Source: Sipunculus nudus (Eukaryota; Annelida; Sipuncula; Golfingiida; Sipunculidae). From it: a DNA stretch of 64,000 nt. Below are positions 1-11,602 of this stretch, one piece after another. Position 1 is the stretch's first letter; the number at the start of each line of letters is the position of its first letter. The stretch spans positions 51,851,618 through 51,915,617 of the forward strand of contig CM049317.1 in assembly GCA_026874595.1 (NCBI GenBank). Direction: 5' to 3'. The notes beneath the pieces are model-generated. The model worked only from the letters and a program-made list of their open reading frames with translations, ran no database searches and was not told where the DNA came from. Made by a program: the position numbers and the translations under genes.

Positions 1-72
1 GCTGATGCCTTGGGTCAGAGAACCCCAGAGCAAACATTTTTTACCTCTTTAGCCCGCTAATCGCCACCAATT

Positions 73-122
73 AATGCTTATCGTTGCTTATATTAAGAAT
101 GCTTGTCGTTGCTTAAATTAAG
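73..122. repeat. Two-copy 25-bp tandem duplication
   Basis: Two adjacent 25-bp copies (73-97 and 98-122) both begin AATGCTT and end ATTAAG, and differ at only two positions. This is a simple local duplication with no evident function. Confidence 0.85.
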
Positions 123-377
123 GAAAATATTCTTTTAATCAACATTAAAAGTGGGAATACAATGTTGAAGTGGTATGTTACATATGCATTCAATAAAAGA
201 TATCTTTGTTTTGAAAACACTTTTATGATGAATGGGACACATTAGCTGAAATATATTAATTTTTGTGTCAACTGGAATGTCTCCAGTTTTTCTCAATGGA
301 TCTTCTAGGGCTCTAGCACAGCTTAGCATAAGAAGAAAGCAAAGGAACAAGGGCTACCAGTATTTTTGGAGTCTGCA

Positions 378-391
378 CCAAAAGGGGGCAG
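378..391 (+). promoter_or_regulatory. CTCF-like motif (weak)
   Basis: CCAAAAGGGGGCAG matches 12 of 14 positions of the CTCF core consensus CCASYAGRKGGCRG; the S and Y positions are A. Binding is not shown. It is listed because several such motifs recur in the window, including an exact match near 33.08 kb. Confidence 0.3.
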
Positions 392-857
392 TGTCAGATA
401 TGGCATCAATAGCTGCTGTGTTCCCTGTTGAACCAGCTGCAAATCAAAACACTGTGTTTTAAAACCTAGTTTCACATAGTTATGATACAGTATTGTTTAT
501 AGTTTTATTCAATATAGGATTTTTACATATCAAGTGCCAAGTAGTGTTGGGTTTTTGACTTCTTCAGAGGTATCCTATACAATTAACTTCAGTCAAACAT
601 ACTATGAAAGGTACCAGTATTTTATACAAAAGCCGAAGTCCTAGCCCAAAATTATGGTTTAGTTTTGATAATCATGAAGGTAGGTTTGGGACTGACACAA
701 CACCATCAACTGATATTACTCTCAGTTATAACTTAGATAGGGTTTCTTTGACCTTCAGTGGTTTCTTCTAACATAAGAACCACAAATTGATGGTGTAAAG
801 GGATGGTGCTAGATAGAGCTAGAAATCTGCATTCTAAATGATTAGCCTCTGTCATAT

Positions 858-1143
858 TGGGGTCCCTTTTGTGGGTCTCCCCAACCCATATAAAAAATTA
901 CATTCACTGATTCAGCCCATATTCCCAGGTTCATTTATGCATTCGTGACTGTTCATTTGTAAATATTCCTTGATGATGTCCTTAATCTGTATCATATGCC
1001 AGATCCACACCAATGTTTTCATTGGCCCATTCCCAAAGTGCCCTGGAATTTTCATGAGGTTTCAGACATAATTACGTGAATTTAGTTGTGAAAGGACAAA
1101 TACGCAAACAGGGATGAACACATACCCTCCCAGTGGAGGCAAA
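858..1143 (+). repeat. Interspersed repeat family X, copy 1
   Basis: This diverged copy of a roughly 290-360 bp repeat also occurs at 23528-23887 (same strand) and 39071-39370 (opposite strand). Shared landmarks in order are an ACCCAT stretch near the start, TTCAGCCCA, GGTTCATTTATGCAT, ATTTGTAAATATT, AGATCCACACCAA, ATTGGCC, and an end with CAAACAGGGATGAA followed by a small hairpin (CCTCC..GGAGG). No ORF is present. The class is uncertain: a short DNA element or SINE-like sequence. Confidence 0.75.
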
Positions 1144-2354
1144 TAGGAAACAGGCAGGAGTTGCATGCTATAATGCTAATAAATTAAAATTGTGCCTGTA
1201 AGCAAATCTGTGTAATATGTTACAAAAAGTAACTGTTAGATCTATACCTTAAATTTCCAGCATTTCTGAGTAATTCTAGGAAATCCCAAGAAATCCTGCA
1301 AATTCCTGTTAGTTCATTTAGCTACTTAGATATCATTAAACTCAATTATTGTCCTATACATACAGTATATCACCTTGCATGTCTAACCTTTATTTGATCA
1401 TTAAATGTCATGTGTCTCTTTCCAGTCGATGATCAAATATCTAGGTTTTCTATATTTATACAGAAGCATCTGATAAAATTATTACACATACAATATTTGA
1501 CTTTCCAGTCTGTTGTATTCATGATTGGTGCATGTGTGTATAATGCCTGCCTTAAAAATCAAATGCAGAAACCAGGTTGAATTATATCACCTGAAAGCTA
1601 TACTTGTTTATGAAAATCTTTAACAATGTTTATTAACCTCAGACGATTCATATTAATGTGACTTTGTGGGAGTATCTTTATTGATTATATAATGCACTTC
1701 TCAGCAGCCAGGCAGGGCATATGGATCTGTGTTTAGGTATATTTTTGTTGACTCTACCAATTGTTGATTGAACCCCAAGTATCTCCTCTTCAGAAGTAGG
1801 CCATGTCACAGCTCAGTGGGCAGAACAGGTACAGATCTTGGTTGTAGATAACACAGATTGCCGAGCTAGGTGTTATACAGTTTGTGGTTTCATTATTCTT
1901 GTAGTATTACATAGTTGTCTTCTCTGTGCAAATATGGGTTTCATTGGAATGTCTGTGGTTGTTACCAGTTGTCTTTGTGTCCTTAGTGAAAGTTTCCCAG
2001 ATCATGACACACAACAGTTGGCCGAATCACTTTATGTACCAAGCTAGCTGTGCCAATATTATTAGTGTTATTTGGTGGGACAAACCTCAGCTGGTTTGAT
2101 ATTAATGTTATCATTCAGGGCTTTCAGGATCGCAGGCATTAGCATGTGACGCTCCAAATCTCTTTTGGACATCTGGCTCTTGGGGTCCAAGCATCCGATG
2201 GGACGCAAAATTTCTGACTCTAGGACCGAGAAGATCAAACAGTGCCCTTGTAGCAGTCACTTATTATTGTGAGCTGCCTCCAACAAACCAGTCAGTTGTG
2301 TAAACACTGCGCTGACAACTCACCCTTACAATTCACTTTATTATTATTCACATA
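1144..2354. other. Gene-free AT-rich DNA
   Basis: I see no supported gene or repeat. A 69-codon ORF at 1838-2047 has no recognisable feature. The stretch 2130-2240 is somewhat more complex and CpG-bearing but matches nothing I recognise. Confidence 0.5.
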
Positions 2355-3605
2355 CTGTGGTTGCCTTTATATCGGCGGGGCTGAATTTTTTCGCGGTTTT
2401 TTTTTTTAAGTTTCACGGGGTTCCTTTTTTGCGCTCTGTCATTGGTCTAGTAGTATATTTTATTATCAAAAATTATTTCATTAACCGATGATTTCACTAT
2501 TATCTAGGTCTACTTTTTCTCTGTCCGGATATCGCATGTTCGAACATTCACAGACGGCTGAGAAGACGCCTGCGGGAAGCATTGACGCGCTGGCTGTAAT
2601 TAGTTCAGGGCCGGGGTTCATTAAAAACAACTCAAATGTTATTAAGGTATGTCGAGAAACCAACCTGTTACTACAAAACCGTATATTAAGTTTATTTAGG
2701 GAAACTGTCTTGATAAGGGTATATTACTCCTGTTAATTAAAAGTCGAGTCGTAATCACCTGCTCAACCAACAAGGGACGCCTGTAGGCAGCCCCTTGTTT
2801 CAGTATCAAAGGCAGGGAGTGCCCAGAATAATTTGAGTTCCGTTTATGTGGCTAATTACTTCCATATATGTGGGAGAAGGAAATGAATTCAGTTTCTCAC
2901 AGTTAAAATCTGAAGCAAAACATAATATTCCACTGTTTTACGGTACTTTGGCCCCGAAATGAACGTGATCTTTCATATATATTCAAAATTCACCAAATCA
3001 CTAGCCAATCATACATCGTTTGGTGCGTCATGCTTTCACAGAATTAGTCCTTTATAAAGTTACATGGTGGCATAACCCTAGCGGCTACGTTCACTACTTT
3101 CGTGGCAAATTTTATTCATTTACATGATTAAATACGGCACAATGTGAAAGAGTACCTTCTACTCAATATTCATTTTAAGCGGCACTGGATGTCATCTAAC
3201 TTGGCACACATACACGTAATTTTTAAATATTACTGCCCAGCGGGCATCGACACTTTCCAGTCATGTGCTGGGGGACAGGAAAAACTGCCGGGCACGCCCG
3301 GCTCGGTTCCCCCCCCCCCCCCCCCCCAAAGGGTCCCCGTTTTTGCATCTAAGCCAACCGATATTATTTTAAATGGGCCTTGTCATTCTCCCTGAATCAT
3401 TTAACGTATATGCACCAGGCTCGATTGAAATCACTACGTAGCTGAAGATAAATCTCAAACTGTTGCAAACCATCGGCAGCTTCTGAAATTAATGATCATG
3501 GTCTGGAATATATGCATTCAAAACTTTGTGGTTTAAATTTCGCGGTCAGGGAGCGACCGCGAATATTGCGATTTGAAACCACCGCGAATAAGAAGACATC
3601 CACAG
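2355..3605. mobile_element. Non-autonomous DNA transposon (MITE) with CTGTGG ends
   Basis: The left end reads CTGTGGTTGCC.TTTAT with CGCGG soon after. The right end, read on the minus strand, is CTGTGGATGTC.TCTTATTCGCGG. Both ends are flanked by TA, as expected for a TA target duplication. The terminal inverted repeats are imperfect over about 60 bp and CpG-rich, unlike the AT-rich interior. There is no transposase ORF in the roughly 1.25 kb between them, so it is non-autonomous. A small hairpin (GCGGTC..GACCGC) lies at about 3542-3560 and a poly-C run at about 3310-3327. The superfamily is unresolved; TA duplication suggests Tc1/mariner-like, but this is inference. Confidence 0.65.
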
Positions 3606-3763
3606 TATTATATCCCTTCAAGACGCACCAAACTCAGATGGGACTCTCCAAAATTTTAGCCTGAGTGTCCCTGACTCTTTAATTCTTTTTTCCTTTTGAA
3701 AACCCTGATCATTATAATTTTTACTTGGTTCCATCAGTTCTATATATATATATATATATCATT
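3606..3763. repeat. Spacer with (TA)n microsatellite
   Basis: This short spacer between two mobile elements contains a (TA)n run at about 3741-3759 directly before the next element. Confidence 0.7.
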
Positions 3764-4982
3764 GTATCCCCAGACAAAGTCGGGGGATACTATGTTTTCA
3801 TACCGGTCCCATCGCCGCCGCCGCATATATCTTTTATATTATGCATTTACATAGGTATGGGTTATGGGATGATGTTTATTTAAATTGGGGTCATGACCTT
3901 TCCCATGATAGTGGCCTTGACCTTGAATATTGCCATATATGGTGAAAATCACACCTCTCTTATGATATCTCCAGTGTTGATAGACATATGGATTTCAAAC
4001 ATATTGCCAAAAGTGGATGATCCATATAAATTTTGGGGTCACAAGGTCAAAGGTCAAGGCCACAGGAGCTATCTGTCCAAAAATTAGTTTCTTGATGATA
4101 ATTCCTGCTTTTATTGATGTATTGATTTCAAATTTGACTTATATATGTCCCATTGAAAAAGCAAGACCCAAATTGATTTTGGGTCATGAGGTCAAAGGTC
4201 AAGGTCACAGGACAAATCTTTAAAAAGATTGAGGATGCACTTTCAGATAAACATTTCATCTCAGATCCTTCATCTTGCACATATAGTTCACCGGCCAAGA
4301 GTGGAAGACCCCTATCAGTTTTGAGGTCACAAGGTCAAAGCTGAAGGTCACAGGAGCCATCTGTCCAAAAATTAGTTTCTGGATGATAATTCCTGCTTTT
4401 ATTGATGTATGGATTTCAAACTTGACTTGTATTTGACCCATTGGAAAAGCAAGACCCGAATTGATTTCTGGGTCATGAGGTCAAAGGTCAAGGTCACAGG
4501 ACAAATCTTTAAAAAGATTGTGGATGCATTTTCAGCCAAACAATTCATCTCAGATCTTTCATCTTGCACATATAGTTCACTGGCCAAGAGTGGAAGACCC
4601 CTATCAGTTTTGAGGTCACAAGGTCAAAGGTGAAGGTCACAGGAGCCATCTGTCCAAAAGTTAGTTTCTGGATGATAATTCCTGCTTTTATTGATGTATG
4701 GATTTCAAACTTGACTTGTATATGTCTCATTGGAAAAGCAAGACCCAAATTGATTTCTGGGTCATGAGGTCAAAGGTCAAGGTCACAGGGCACATCTTTA
4801 AAAAGATCAAGGTCACAGGACCAATATCTTCAACAAGATTGTGGATTGTTAGCTGGAAGAAACAATAAATATGCCAAGTGTCAGTATATGCTGCTAAAAA
4901 TGGGGGTCTATTCTTAAAGGGGGGGGGGGGGGCTACTATATCTGGGGATACTCTGGCACCTGCGGTGCCAAGAAATGTCTAG
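3764..4982 (+). mobile_element. Helentron-like non-autonomous element (HINE/pearl type), family 1
   Basis: At the 5' end an 8-bp stem (GTATCCCC at 3764, GGGGATAC at 3783-3790) forms a hairpin. The same motif returns near the 3' end as TCTGGGGATAC (4941-4951), the exact reverse complement of GTATCCCCAGA at 3764-3774. The 3' end is a hairpin (GGCACC-TGC-GGTGCC, 4955-4969) followed nine bases later by CTAG and a T. A 3' hairpin just upstream of CTRR is the hallmark of Helitrons. A subterminal inverted repeat, a tandem-repeat core and a T at the insertion point fit Helentron-associated elements, described in bivalves as pearl/HINE. It encodes no Rep/helicase, so it is non-autonomous. A poly-G run lies at 4919-4932. 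Confidence 0.8.
4000..4830. repeat. Tandem array in the family 1 element: ~145-bp monomers in 289-bp dimers
   Basis: The AGGTCA cluster recurs at 4044, 4189, 4332, 4478, 4621 and 4767, giving steps of 145, 143, 146, 143 and 146 bp. Alternate monomers resemble each other more than neighbours do: those at 4189, 4478 and 4767 carry GGGTCATGAGGTCAAAGGTC, while those at 4332 and 4621 carry GAGGTCACAAGGTCAAAG. The array is therefore a dimeric higher-order repeat of 289 bp. Perfect DR1 sites (AGGTCA A AGGTCA) stand at 4044-4056, 4189-4201, 4478-4490 and 4767-4779, three of them followed directly by another AGGTCA. A partial monomer follows at about 4806. Short ORFs here are shadows of the repeat. 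Confidence 0.9.
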
Positions 4983-5476
4983 TTATTTCATGTAACTACT
5001 TCTGTTTCTAGTTGCTTTAACTTCTTCTGGATCCTTTAGTTTCTTCTTATTAAGTTCTTAAACCATTGAACATTGCACTTAATGTGTACATTTTTCTCCT
5101 CGAATCAGTAGTTAGATTTATTAAGTTCTGTCACCTCCGTATTCACACTGTGAAAGTTCAGAATATATCCAGTTTGTCTATATCATTATAATCATGACAC
5201 AAAAATATATCATGATAAATCACAGTGATATCATATGTGGTGCAGGAAATCAGTACTTGTCATATATTATATTCCTTGTCAGTATTTACGCCATCCTCCT
5301 CGGATTATCTGAGGATTTTTCAGTGAACATGACGTTGGTTGGGGAACACTGTAATCTTGAACATACAATAGTTGAATATCCATATATATTTTTGTATTAT
5401 AATGGTTACTTCTATACAGAATTTCATGCGATTCTATAAAATAACAATTTATATCCTTGAGAATAAATGATTTTCT
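4983..5476. other. Gene-free AT-rich DNA
   Basis: No repeat or gene is recognised. An 81-codon ORF at 5194-5439 is AT-rich and hydrophobic, with no domain; I take it as chance. Confidence 0.55.
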
Positions 5477-5509
5477 GGTACAGACAGGGTTGTTAAGTTT
5501 TTCCCAGTG

Positions 5510-5535
5510 CGGTATTTACCAGCTGGTAAATACCG
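5510..5535. repeat. 26-bp perfect palindrome inside the hAT MITE
   Basis: The sequence reads CGGTATTTACCAG followed immediately by its exact reverse complement, with no loop. It lies 25 bp inside the left end, in the zone where hAT transposases usually bind subterminal motifs. Confidence 0.9.
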
Positions 5536-6151
5536 ATATTTATCGCCTTTGGAAAAACCTCTCAAAGTGGGAAAAACTGGGAAAAACCTCTAAGAATCTT
5601 ATAAAAGGAGAGACCAGCAGATATCTGACTGAATTAAAAGGAAATATCATCTCTCTCACACACACACACACATATATTTAAACAAACATAATCAAATCAC
5701 AAAACCAAGATATGAAAATTTATATTGTTTTCCTTAAAAACAGCTTGTTTGTATGTATATACATAGTTATAGGTAAACAGGTAATCAGATATATCAGTTA
5801 CACTGAAAAATTGATGGCTAAGAAATCAGGTTCACTGATACATTTTCCCTCCTCCTGGATGGAAGGGTGCTTGGTTTCCCACCTGTATGCACAGAAACCT
5901 GCATCATGCTGGACAGGGTTTCATCAAGTGATGCCACAATGGGTGGTTGGTTTCTTCTCACCCTAGCTAACTAGATGTATGAGCCTTACATGACTAGCAT
6001 GGCTTCTTCACACTTCTGTATCCCCAAGATTAACTCGGCCTTGATAAGGTTAACATGCCTGATTACTTTTGTCAGCTCACCTACTAAAGTTTATGTTGCA
6101 GTTAATTGGTAATTTAGTAACAGTAATGCACTAGTATGAGTTTTGGAAATT

Positions 6152-6173
6152 ATGCACACACACACACATACAT

Positions 6174-6250
<77 letters not shown>

Positions 6251-6330
6251 TCACATGTGGATATATATATGCATATATGTATATATGTATGTGTAAATAT
6301 ATTTATATATATATACACACACACACACAT
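6152..6330. repeat. Compound CA/TA/CA microsatellite
   Basis: The block consists of (CA)n with interruptions (6152-6188), then (TA)n to about 6247, a mixed TA/TG stretch, and (CA)n again to about 6330. Almost the whole block alternates purine and pyrimidine. ORFs called here on both strands are low-complexity artefacts. Confidence 0.95.
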
Positions 6331-6532
6331 AATATAATTTCAGCATGCATCATTAAACAGAATTAATTAACTATACATCATTATACTTTCTCAAAAATTT
6401 TGATCGGACATTTTCCCCAGTAATTCCCATACTAACCAGTTTTCCCCAGTTATTCCCAATTAATCCCGGGTTTTTCCCACTGTCCGGGAAAAACTACTTT
6501 TTCCCGGGAAAAATAACAACCCTGGGTACAGA

Positions 6533-8531
6533 AACACCATGGTGATGCCATTATCTTTTGGTAATAATTCTTAAAAGCACATGTTTGTGTTCCACAATTG
6601 TGGACACAAAACACTTATCATGATATTACAATACTAGTGAAGTTAATGATTAATTAAGATATTGTATTAATCCCAAGTATCAGAAGGGTTATCGGTTATC
6701 ATCTTAACCCTACCACTGTGCTTCCAGTAGAATCACTGGTGTAAGAAAAGTTAAAATGTTTTTTAATTGACCATGCTGTGGTAAGTTTGGTTGGGTACAT
6801 GTAATTTATTGTCAAGATAATATAATAGGTTCTCTGTCAGCATTAAATGTAAATGAACTGTAATGTACAGACAGGAAACTACAAGGAAGCTGAAAAAAAC
6901 CGAAGCGATGTGGTTAAGTCAGTTTGTGGTAAGAGATCTTATCAATGTAATATGATATCATCAAGAACTTTGTATACACAATATATATCTGCCCATATCT
7001 GGGTGTTTTGTGTCTGTATACAGTATACACATACATGTATGTTATTGTATACAAATACAGTTAATATACATGTATATATAAATCAGCACTTATCAACATG
7101 CTGTTGGGCTGTTGGCTGACACAAGGTGACAGACCTTCAACTACCTTTCACTAAATTACACATTTTGTATGACATAATAATATGTGGTGGTGTCAAGAAC
7201 CCCCTTCCCTACTAGATAGACTGTGTATCTGCTGGAGACAAAAACCCTCTCCTCTTGCAGGGTAAAAATGTAACACTTTTATACCTTATTTTTTAAAGGT
7301 GGTTATCTGGGAGCTCTATATTAAATTTTAGAGTATGTCGGGATAAATCATTGCACCACCATCCATGCACAATGTAATACTGTACAGCTCATGAAACCAT
7401 TTAACGAATCACGTCCTGAGAGAATTACCCAGACATGGCAAACATGCACTTGACTGTGTATGGCTTGGCCTTGAAATTTGTGTGAACCCTGGGCATATTT
7501 CCACAGAGATTCATTCCAGGTTGTTTGCTCTAATGCAGGATAACCAAGTTACATGTAAAATTTCCCTCACAGACACGCCCCTATCAGTATCATAAAATCT
7601 TACACACCAAGCCAAAACAAAATTATTTGCCTTTATACACAATGACAGCTGTATAAGCTTAAATGAAATTATATTTTTGGATTTGTTTGCTTGGTACTGA
7701 AGAAGGCGAAGACAAGGTACTTGGAGCTGTAAATATCCGCTGTACAGTTCTGGCGTGTCCAAATGGTCAAATTATAAATGTAAATTGGGAAGAGAGACCT
7801 GACACTTAACCATGTTTGAAGGCCAGTAACCCTCAACATGGGCCTTTGATTACAGATATATTTAGTCCAGCCCAGGACAAGTTAGCCAGCTGCTTATCCA
7901 TCTGTCTGAGAATCCATCTGGCCATTAACGAGCTCCCTATTGTACCCACCAGTGTACCAAGCCAGATACCTGAACCTTTTGAACAAGATCGCCTTCCATA
8001 ACAAATGATGGTATAGTCTACCAGAAGCTACAAGTTGGAATACATGTGTACTATATATATACTGTGACTCTACATCTAAATCAGATATAAATGCCCAAAG
8101 TCTCAGATTTATCCTGAGTGATACATTTGTTCTTTTTCCTTTGCCGAATTGTTGTGGTGTAGACACAAATACTACAGAAAACAGAGAATAGAACATCACA
8201 CATTCACAACAGGATCTTTTCAGAGCAGGATATGTACTGGTCAGACTATTATAGAATTCCATAAACACGAATGAACTTTATAAATTATTCATTTTTAAAA
8301 TAACTCTTTTGAATATGCTTCATGATTCTGACAATGAGTTGGTTTACTACTCTTTTAAGCTCCTTATGATAAAGTATTTTTGGCAGGTTCCAATTGCTTG
8401 ATTACTATCACTGTATCATGGAGTTCAGATGGTGTTCAGTGTATGGGGATTAGCCAGTCTAAAAATAAGATTTCTACCAGTTAGTGTTTCATTTTTATTC
8501 TAATGGTGAAAAGATGAAACTGTTATATAGT
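6533..8531. other. Gene-free AT-rich DNA
   Basis: No gene is supported. Several TACATGTA palindromes occur (6796, 7032, 7067, 7550). A 124-codon minus-strand ORF (7894-8268) has no recognisable domain and probably reflects chance. Confidence 0.5.
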
Positions 8532-9075
8532 TACCATTACCATATACCAGTGTTAAACCCCAAATTAAAAACCAAATAAACAACAGTTGTCATGTATATT
8601 GTATAAAACAATCATGATATACTCTAGTCTTTAAGAAAGTCTTATTATGTATAATCATAAATAAAACATTTGGTTACCATATTACTGTGTTTAATTTATT
8701 CATAATCTCATGTTTCAGAAATTAGACCATTATGGTAAGTTTTTCCTAGTAGAGATTAAAATCGGAGTTTGTCCTAGTAGAAGCTCTGATCCAACTAGTA
8801 CATTTATATATGATTGGAGTTTGTCCTAGTAGAGACCACAATCGGAGTTTGTCCTAGTAGAATCGCAGATTCTACTAGTAGAAAGTCTAACTATGTTGTG
8901 GTCTCTGGCTGATGGAAGTTTGTCCTAGTAGAGGCTATGATCAGAGTTTGTCCTAGTAGAATCGCCGATCTTACTAGTAGAAAGTCTGATCGGAGTTTTT
9001 ACTAGTAGAAAGTCCGATCAGACTTTGCCCTAGTAAGATCGACGATTCTACTGGATCGGAGTTTGTCCTGTGACA
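8532..9075 (+). mobile_element. Solo copy of a TE end with subterminal motif array
   Basis: This stretch matches the reverse complement of 28482-28995 and, for its last 390 bp, the right end of the intact element at 28482-29926. It ends in GTTTGTCCTGTGACA followed by TA. Within it the motif GTTTGTCCTAGTAGA, or close variants, recurs about eight times (near 8742, 8767, 8819, 8847, 8919, 8947, 8995, 9028), often preceded by ATCGGA and interleaved with TACTAGTAGAAAGTC. No opposite end was found upstream, so it is a truncated copy or a solo end. It lies directly beside a (TA)n run and a pogo-like MITE. Confidence 0.82.
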
Positions 9076-9093
9076 TATATATATATATATATA

Positions 9094-10377
9094 CAGTGAA
9101 AACTGGTCTAACGGACACCTCAATAAGGCGGACAACTGGCTATAACGGACAATATAGTTAAGTCCCTTCAAAATTCCCTAATTGTTATGTATCCTCCAAA
9201 AGGTGGACACCTCACTACTGCGGACAATGGACAGCAGATTTCAACTCAAACTGACATTCTAAGAGTAATTGAACCTTACAAATACGGACACGATACGCCA
9301 TCTCCGGCAGACACTGATCACTCCCCCGGACAACATCAAAGGCCACTGTTACTGTTGTTCCCAAGACTGGAACACAAAGGATTGAGCAATCCCCAGTTGT
9401 TACCTTAATGTAGGTGTTCATGTCATGGTGTGATGTGCTCATAGGAGAAACACAGCAAGGGTGAAGCGGTAAATATCCTGTTACTTTATTTCACGGTTGA
9501 TCATTCACACGTTGCGAAGCTGAATATTATTTGCTCGACCGTGGGGTAATTAAATGGCTGCCGATTACCAGTGCATCCATGATTTCACCACGCAACATCT
9601 TACTGTAAACTAGCCACTTTGTTGTAGCAGGCTGTTTGATATAAATTAATTAATTTTGCTCAATATATCTCAAACTGATCTGCTCAGTGTCAGCCATGTG
9701 CTTGCTCCGTAGTTACGCGTATCGTTATGCCGTGCACAAGCTCCTCGGGGTTTGTGTTATCTCGGGTGCCATCAACATCAAAGCAAATCAAACCAAACAA
9801 CCATCATCAAAGAAAATTTTATTTAAGGCTAAAGCTACATTCACCTATAAAAAAAAGAATGTTCCCAGGTTCATAGCCATTACAATCTTCAGATTATCAA
9901 CGTGGTCATTATTTTTGAGATTATTGCATTGGGGCAGCTGAACAGGATAGTTTAGACAATGCCACCAGGTGGCACCACGCATACTTCAGGCAGGCGCTTA
10001 CGCTATCTGAAAAAGTCGAGCTTATTGTCTGAGTGAATCCGCGAAAAAAGAGAGTACGCGCACTTTCAGAAGAATTTATGAACATTTTTTTACGGATGAT
10101 TTCATAGACCGTTCTATTCATATTGATTACTACTTGAGATCAGTAAAAATAATCAAAGTTTGTGTATGACAATTGAATGCATTATGTGTGCATGAATATG
10201 TTGTACACGTACATGAAACCTAATATAATACAATAAACACGTTCCTGAAGCTGTTTGTTTTCTTTATTTATAATCCCTCAGTTATCAGCCAAGGTCAACC
10301 TGCCTAATAAGGAGAACTCACTATTAAGGACAAAATGATTGAGTCCCTTGACTGTCCACTTTGGACAGGTTTCACTG
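9094..10377. mobile_element. pogo/Tigger-like MITE (CAGTGAAA ends, TA flanks)
   Basis: The left end is CAGTGAAAACTGGTCTAACG (9094). The right end on the minus strand is CAGTGAAACCTGTCCAAAGT, ending at 10377. Both are flanked by TA. CAGTGAAACC ends with TA duplication are typical of pogo/Tigger elements in the Tc1/mariner superfamily. GGACA-type motifs repeat near both ends (cggacacc, cggacaac, ggacag). ORFs inside (for example 9187-9408) do not resemble a transposase, so it is non-autonomous, 1284 bp. It sits between two TA microsatellites (9076-9093; 10378-10402). Confidence 0.85.
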
Positions 10378-11602
10378 TATATATATATATATATATATAT
10401 ATTTTTTTTCTTAGTAAACAACCAGTTTTATTTGCTCAATACTCAATAGGATAGGGGGATGTTCTGGCCAAAATGTCTTCCCATGGGTGCAAAAAGGTGC
10501 ATCTGAAACATCTTAGCCTGAAAAGTCTCTGTACAAAAATTCGGGTCAACTGGCTGAATGATGGTTGTGTTGGAAAGACATGCACTTGGTGCCTTAAATT
10601 GATTAGCTGACCTTATCCATGTGTTTTCTAGCCTCTTTAATTTGACCTCCATCACTTGGACAAAAACATCAGAGTTTTAGTCTATGTAAAATGGCAGCCC
10701 CTGATTAGTTCCATGTGGAATAATTGGAAGGATTAACCAGTCAGGCTTTCGTAAGGGCAAAGTTATGCCTCACCAAAGTCCCGCAAGAACATCATCTCTA
10801 AGAGTTGGGAATGATCTGTGGAGAGTTTGGAACATGTCTCGTCTGATTTTAGAATGGATTAATACTTTTTTGCCACCACACCCAAAACCAGAAATTATAG
10901 TAGGATGATTGTCAGTAATTCTCCAGGGTGTACATAGTTACCGTTATGAAATATCTTGAATTATTTCTGTTTGCTGGTTGATATTTTTTTAACCATTTCT
11001 TCAACGGACACGCCAGCTGTACCAATCCATCATCTCAAGATATGGTACATATAACAATAATTTACTCATAATTTGAAACATATAAGGTATATTATATATA
11101 ATATTAAATATAAACTTATTTATTTAACATTGGCTGTACAAAGAGTTATTGTAACTAATCACAGCACTCCATGGCTCAGATGGTTGCATTCTGTAGTAGT
11201 GGTAGCAATTGGTTTTAAAATCATAATGATTGAAAAAAGACCCCAGACCGATGATTGATTATTAATTGTTTATTTTACATACTTTCTATAAATATTACTT
11301 TGAAATCTGCTGCATACTATTACCTTAAATATTGATCACAGTATTTACTCTGACATACATCAATATTCATAATGAAACCATCAGTCCACCCTCATCCAAG
11401 ATTGACTTGTTGTCAATCAACATTTATCAGGACTATTGTTGGCTGCGCAAGGTTCCCTTTTGATGCAGTTTGTTACTTTGTGTTTGTATATATCTTCCCG
11501 GATTAGATTCTTTGCATGTGCATACATAATTGTTTTTAATCGATTATGCAAAAATGCAATCAGTTTAATCGATTTTGAAAGAAAATGACCAATCATTGTA
11601 TT
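10378..11602. other. Gene-free DNA after a (TA)n tract
   Basis: A (TA)n/poly-T tract occupies about 10378-10410. The rest holds no supported gene. The stretch 10440-10830 is of higher complexity, and the 70-codon minus ORF in it has no recognisable domain. Confidence 0.5.

Larger units (their letters stand above)
1..857. other. Gene-free AT-rich DNA
   Basis: No coding region, RNA gene or mobile element is recognisable here. The only structures seen are a 25-bp tandem duplication at 73-122 and a CTCF-like motif at 378-391. Two overlapping short ORFs on opposite strands around 135-462 show no domain or codon signal and are taken as chance. Confidence 0.6.
5485..6524. mobile_element. hAT-type MITE with exact 8-bp target duplication
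   Basis: The ends are CAGGGTTGTTAAGTTTTTCC on the left and, on the minus strand, CAGGGTTGTTATTTTTCCCG on the right. The element is flanked by GGTACAGA at both sides (5477-5484 and 6525-6532), an exact 8-bp target duplication. CAGGG-type ends plus an 8-bp duplication are diagnostic of the hAT superfamily. Subterminal regions repeat the motif TTTTCCC(AG) on both strands. The interior has no transposase ORF, a 26-bp palindrome (5510-5535), and a CA/TA/CA microsatellite block (6152-6330). It is non-autonomous, 1040 bp long, and its well preserved ends and duplication suggest a fairly young insertion. Confidence 0.92.

Noticed and set aside
3310-3327. Poly-C run, with others at 26102, 39595 and 56249 and poly-G at 4919
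   Set aside because: Simple homopolymers; length may also be uncertain from sequencing.
6091-6366. ORFs of alternating Tyr/Ile and Thr/His
   Set aside because: These are pure translations of the CA/TA microsatellite.
8742-9060. Possible CRISPR-like array of GTTTGTCCTAGTAGA repeats
   Set aside because: Intervals are irregular and themselves repetitive, the motif occurs on both strands within an inverted-repeat transposon, and the genome is eukaryotic.
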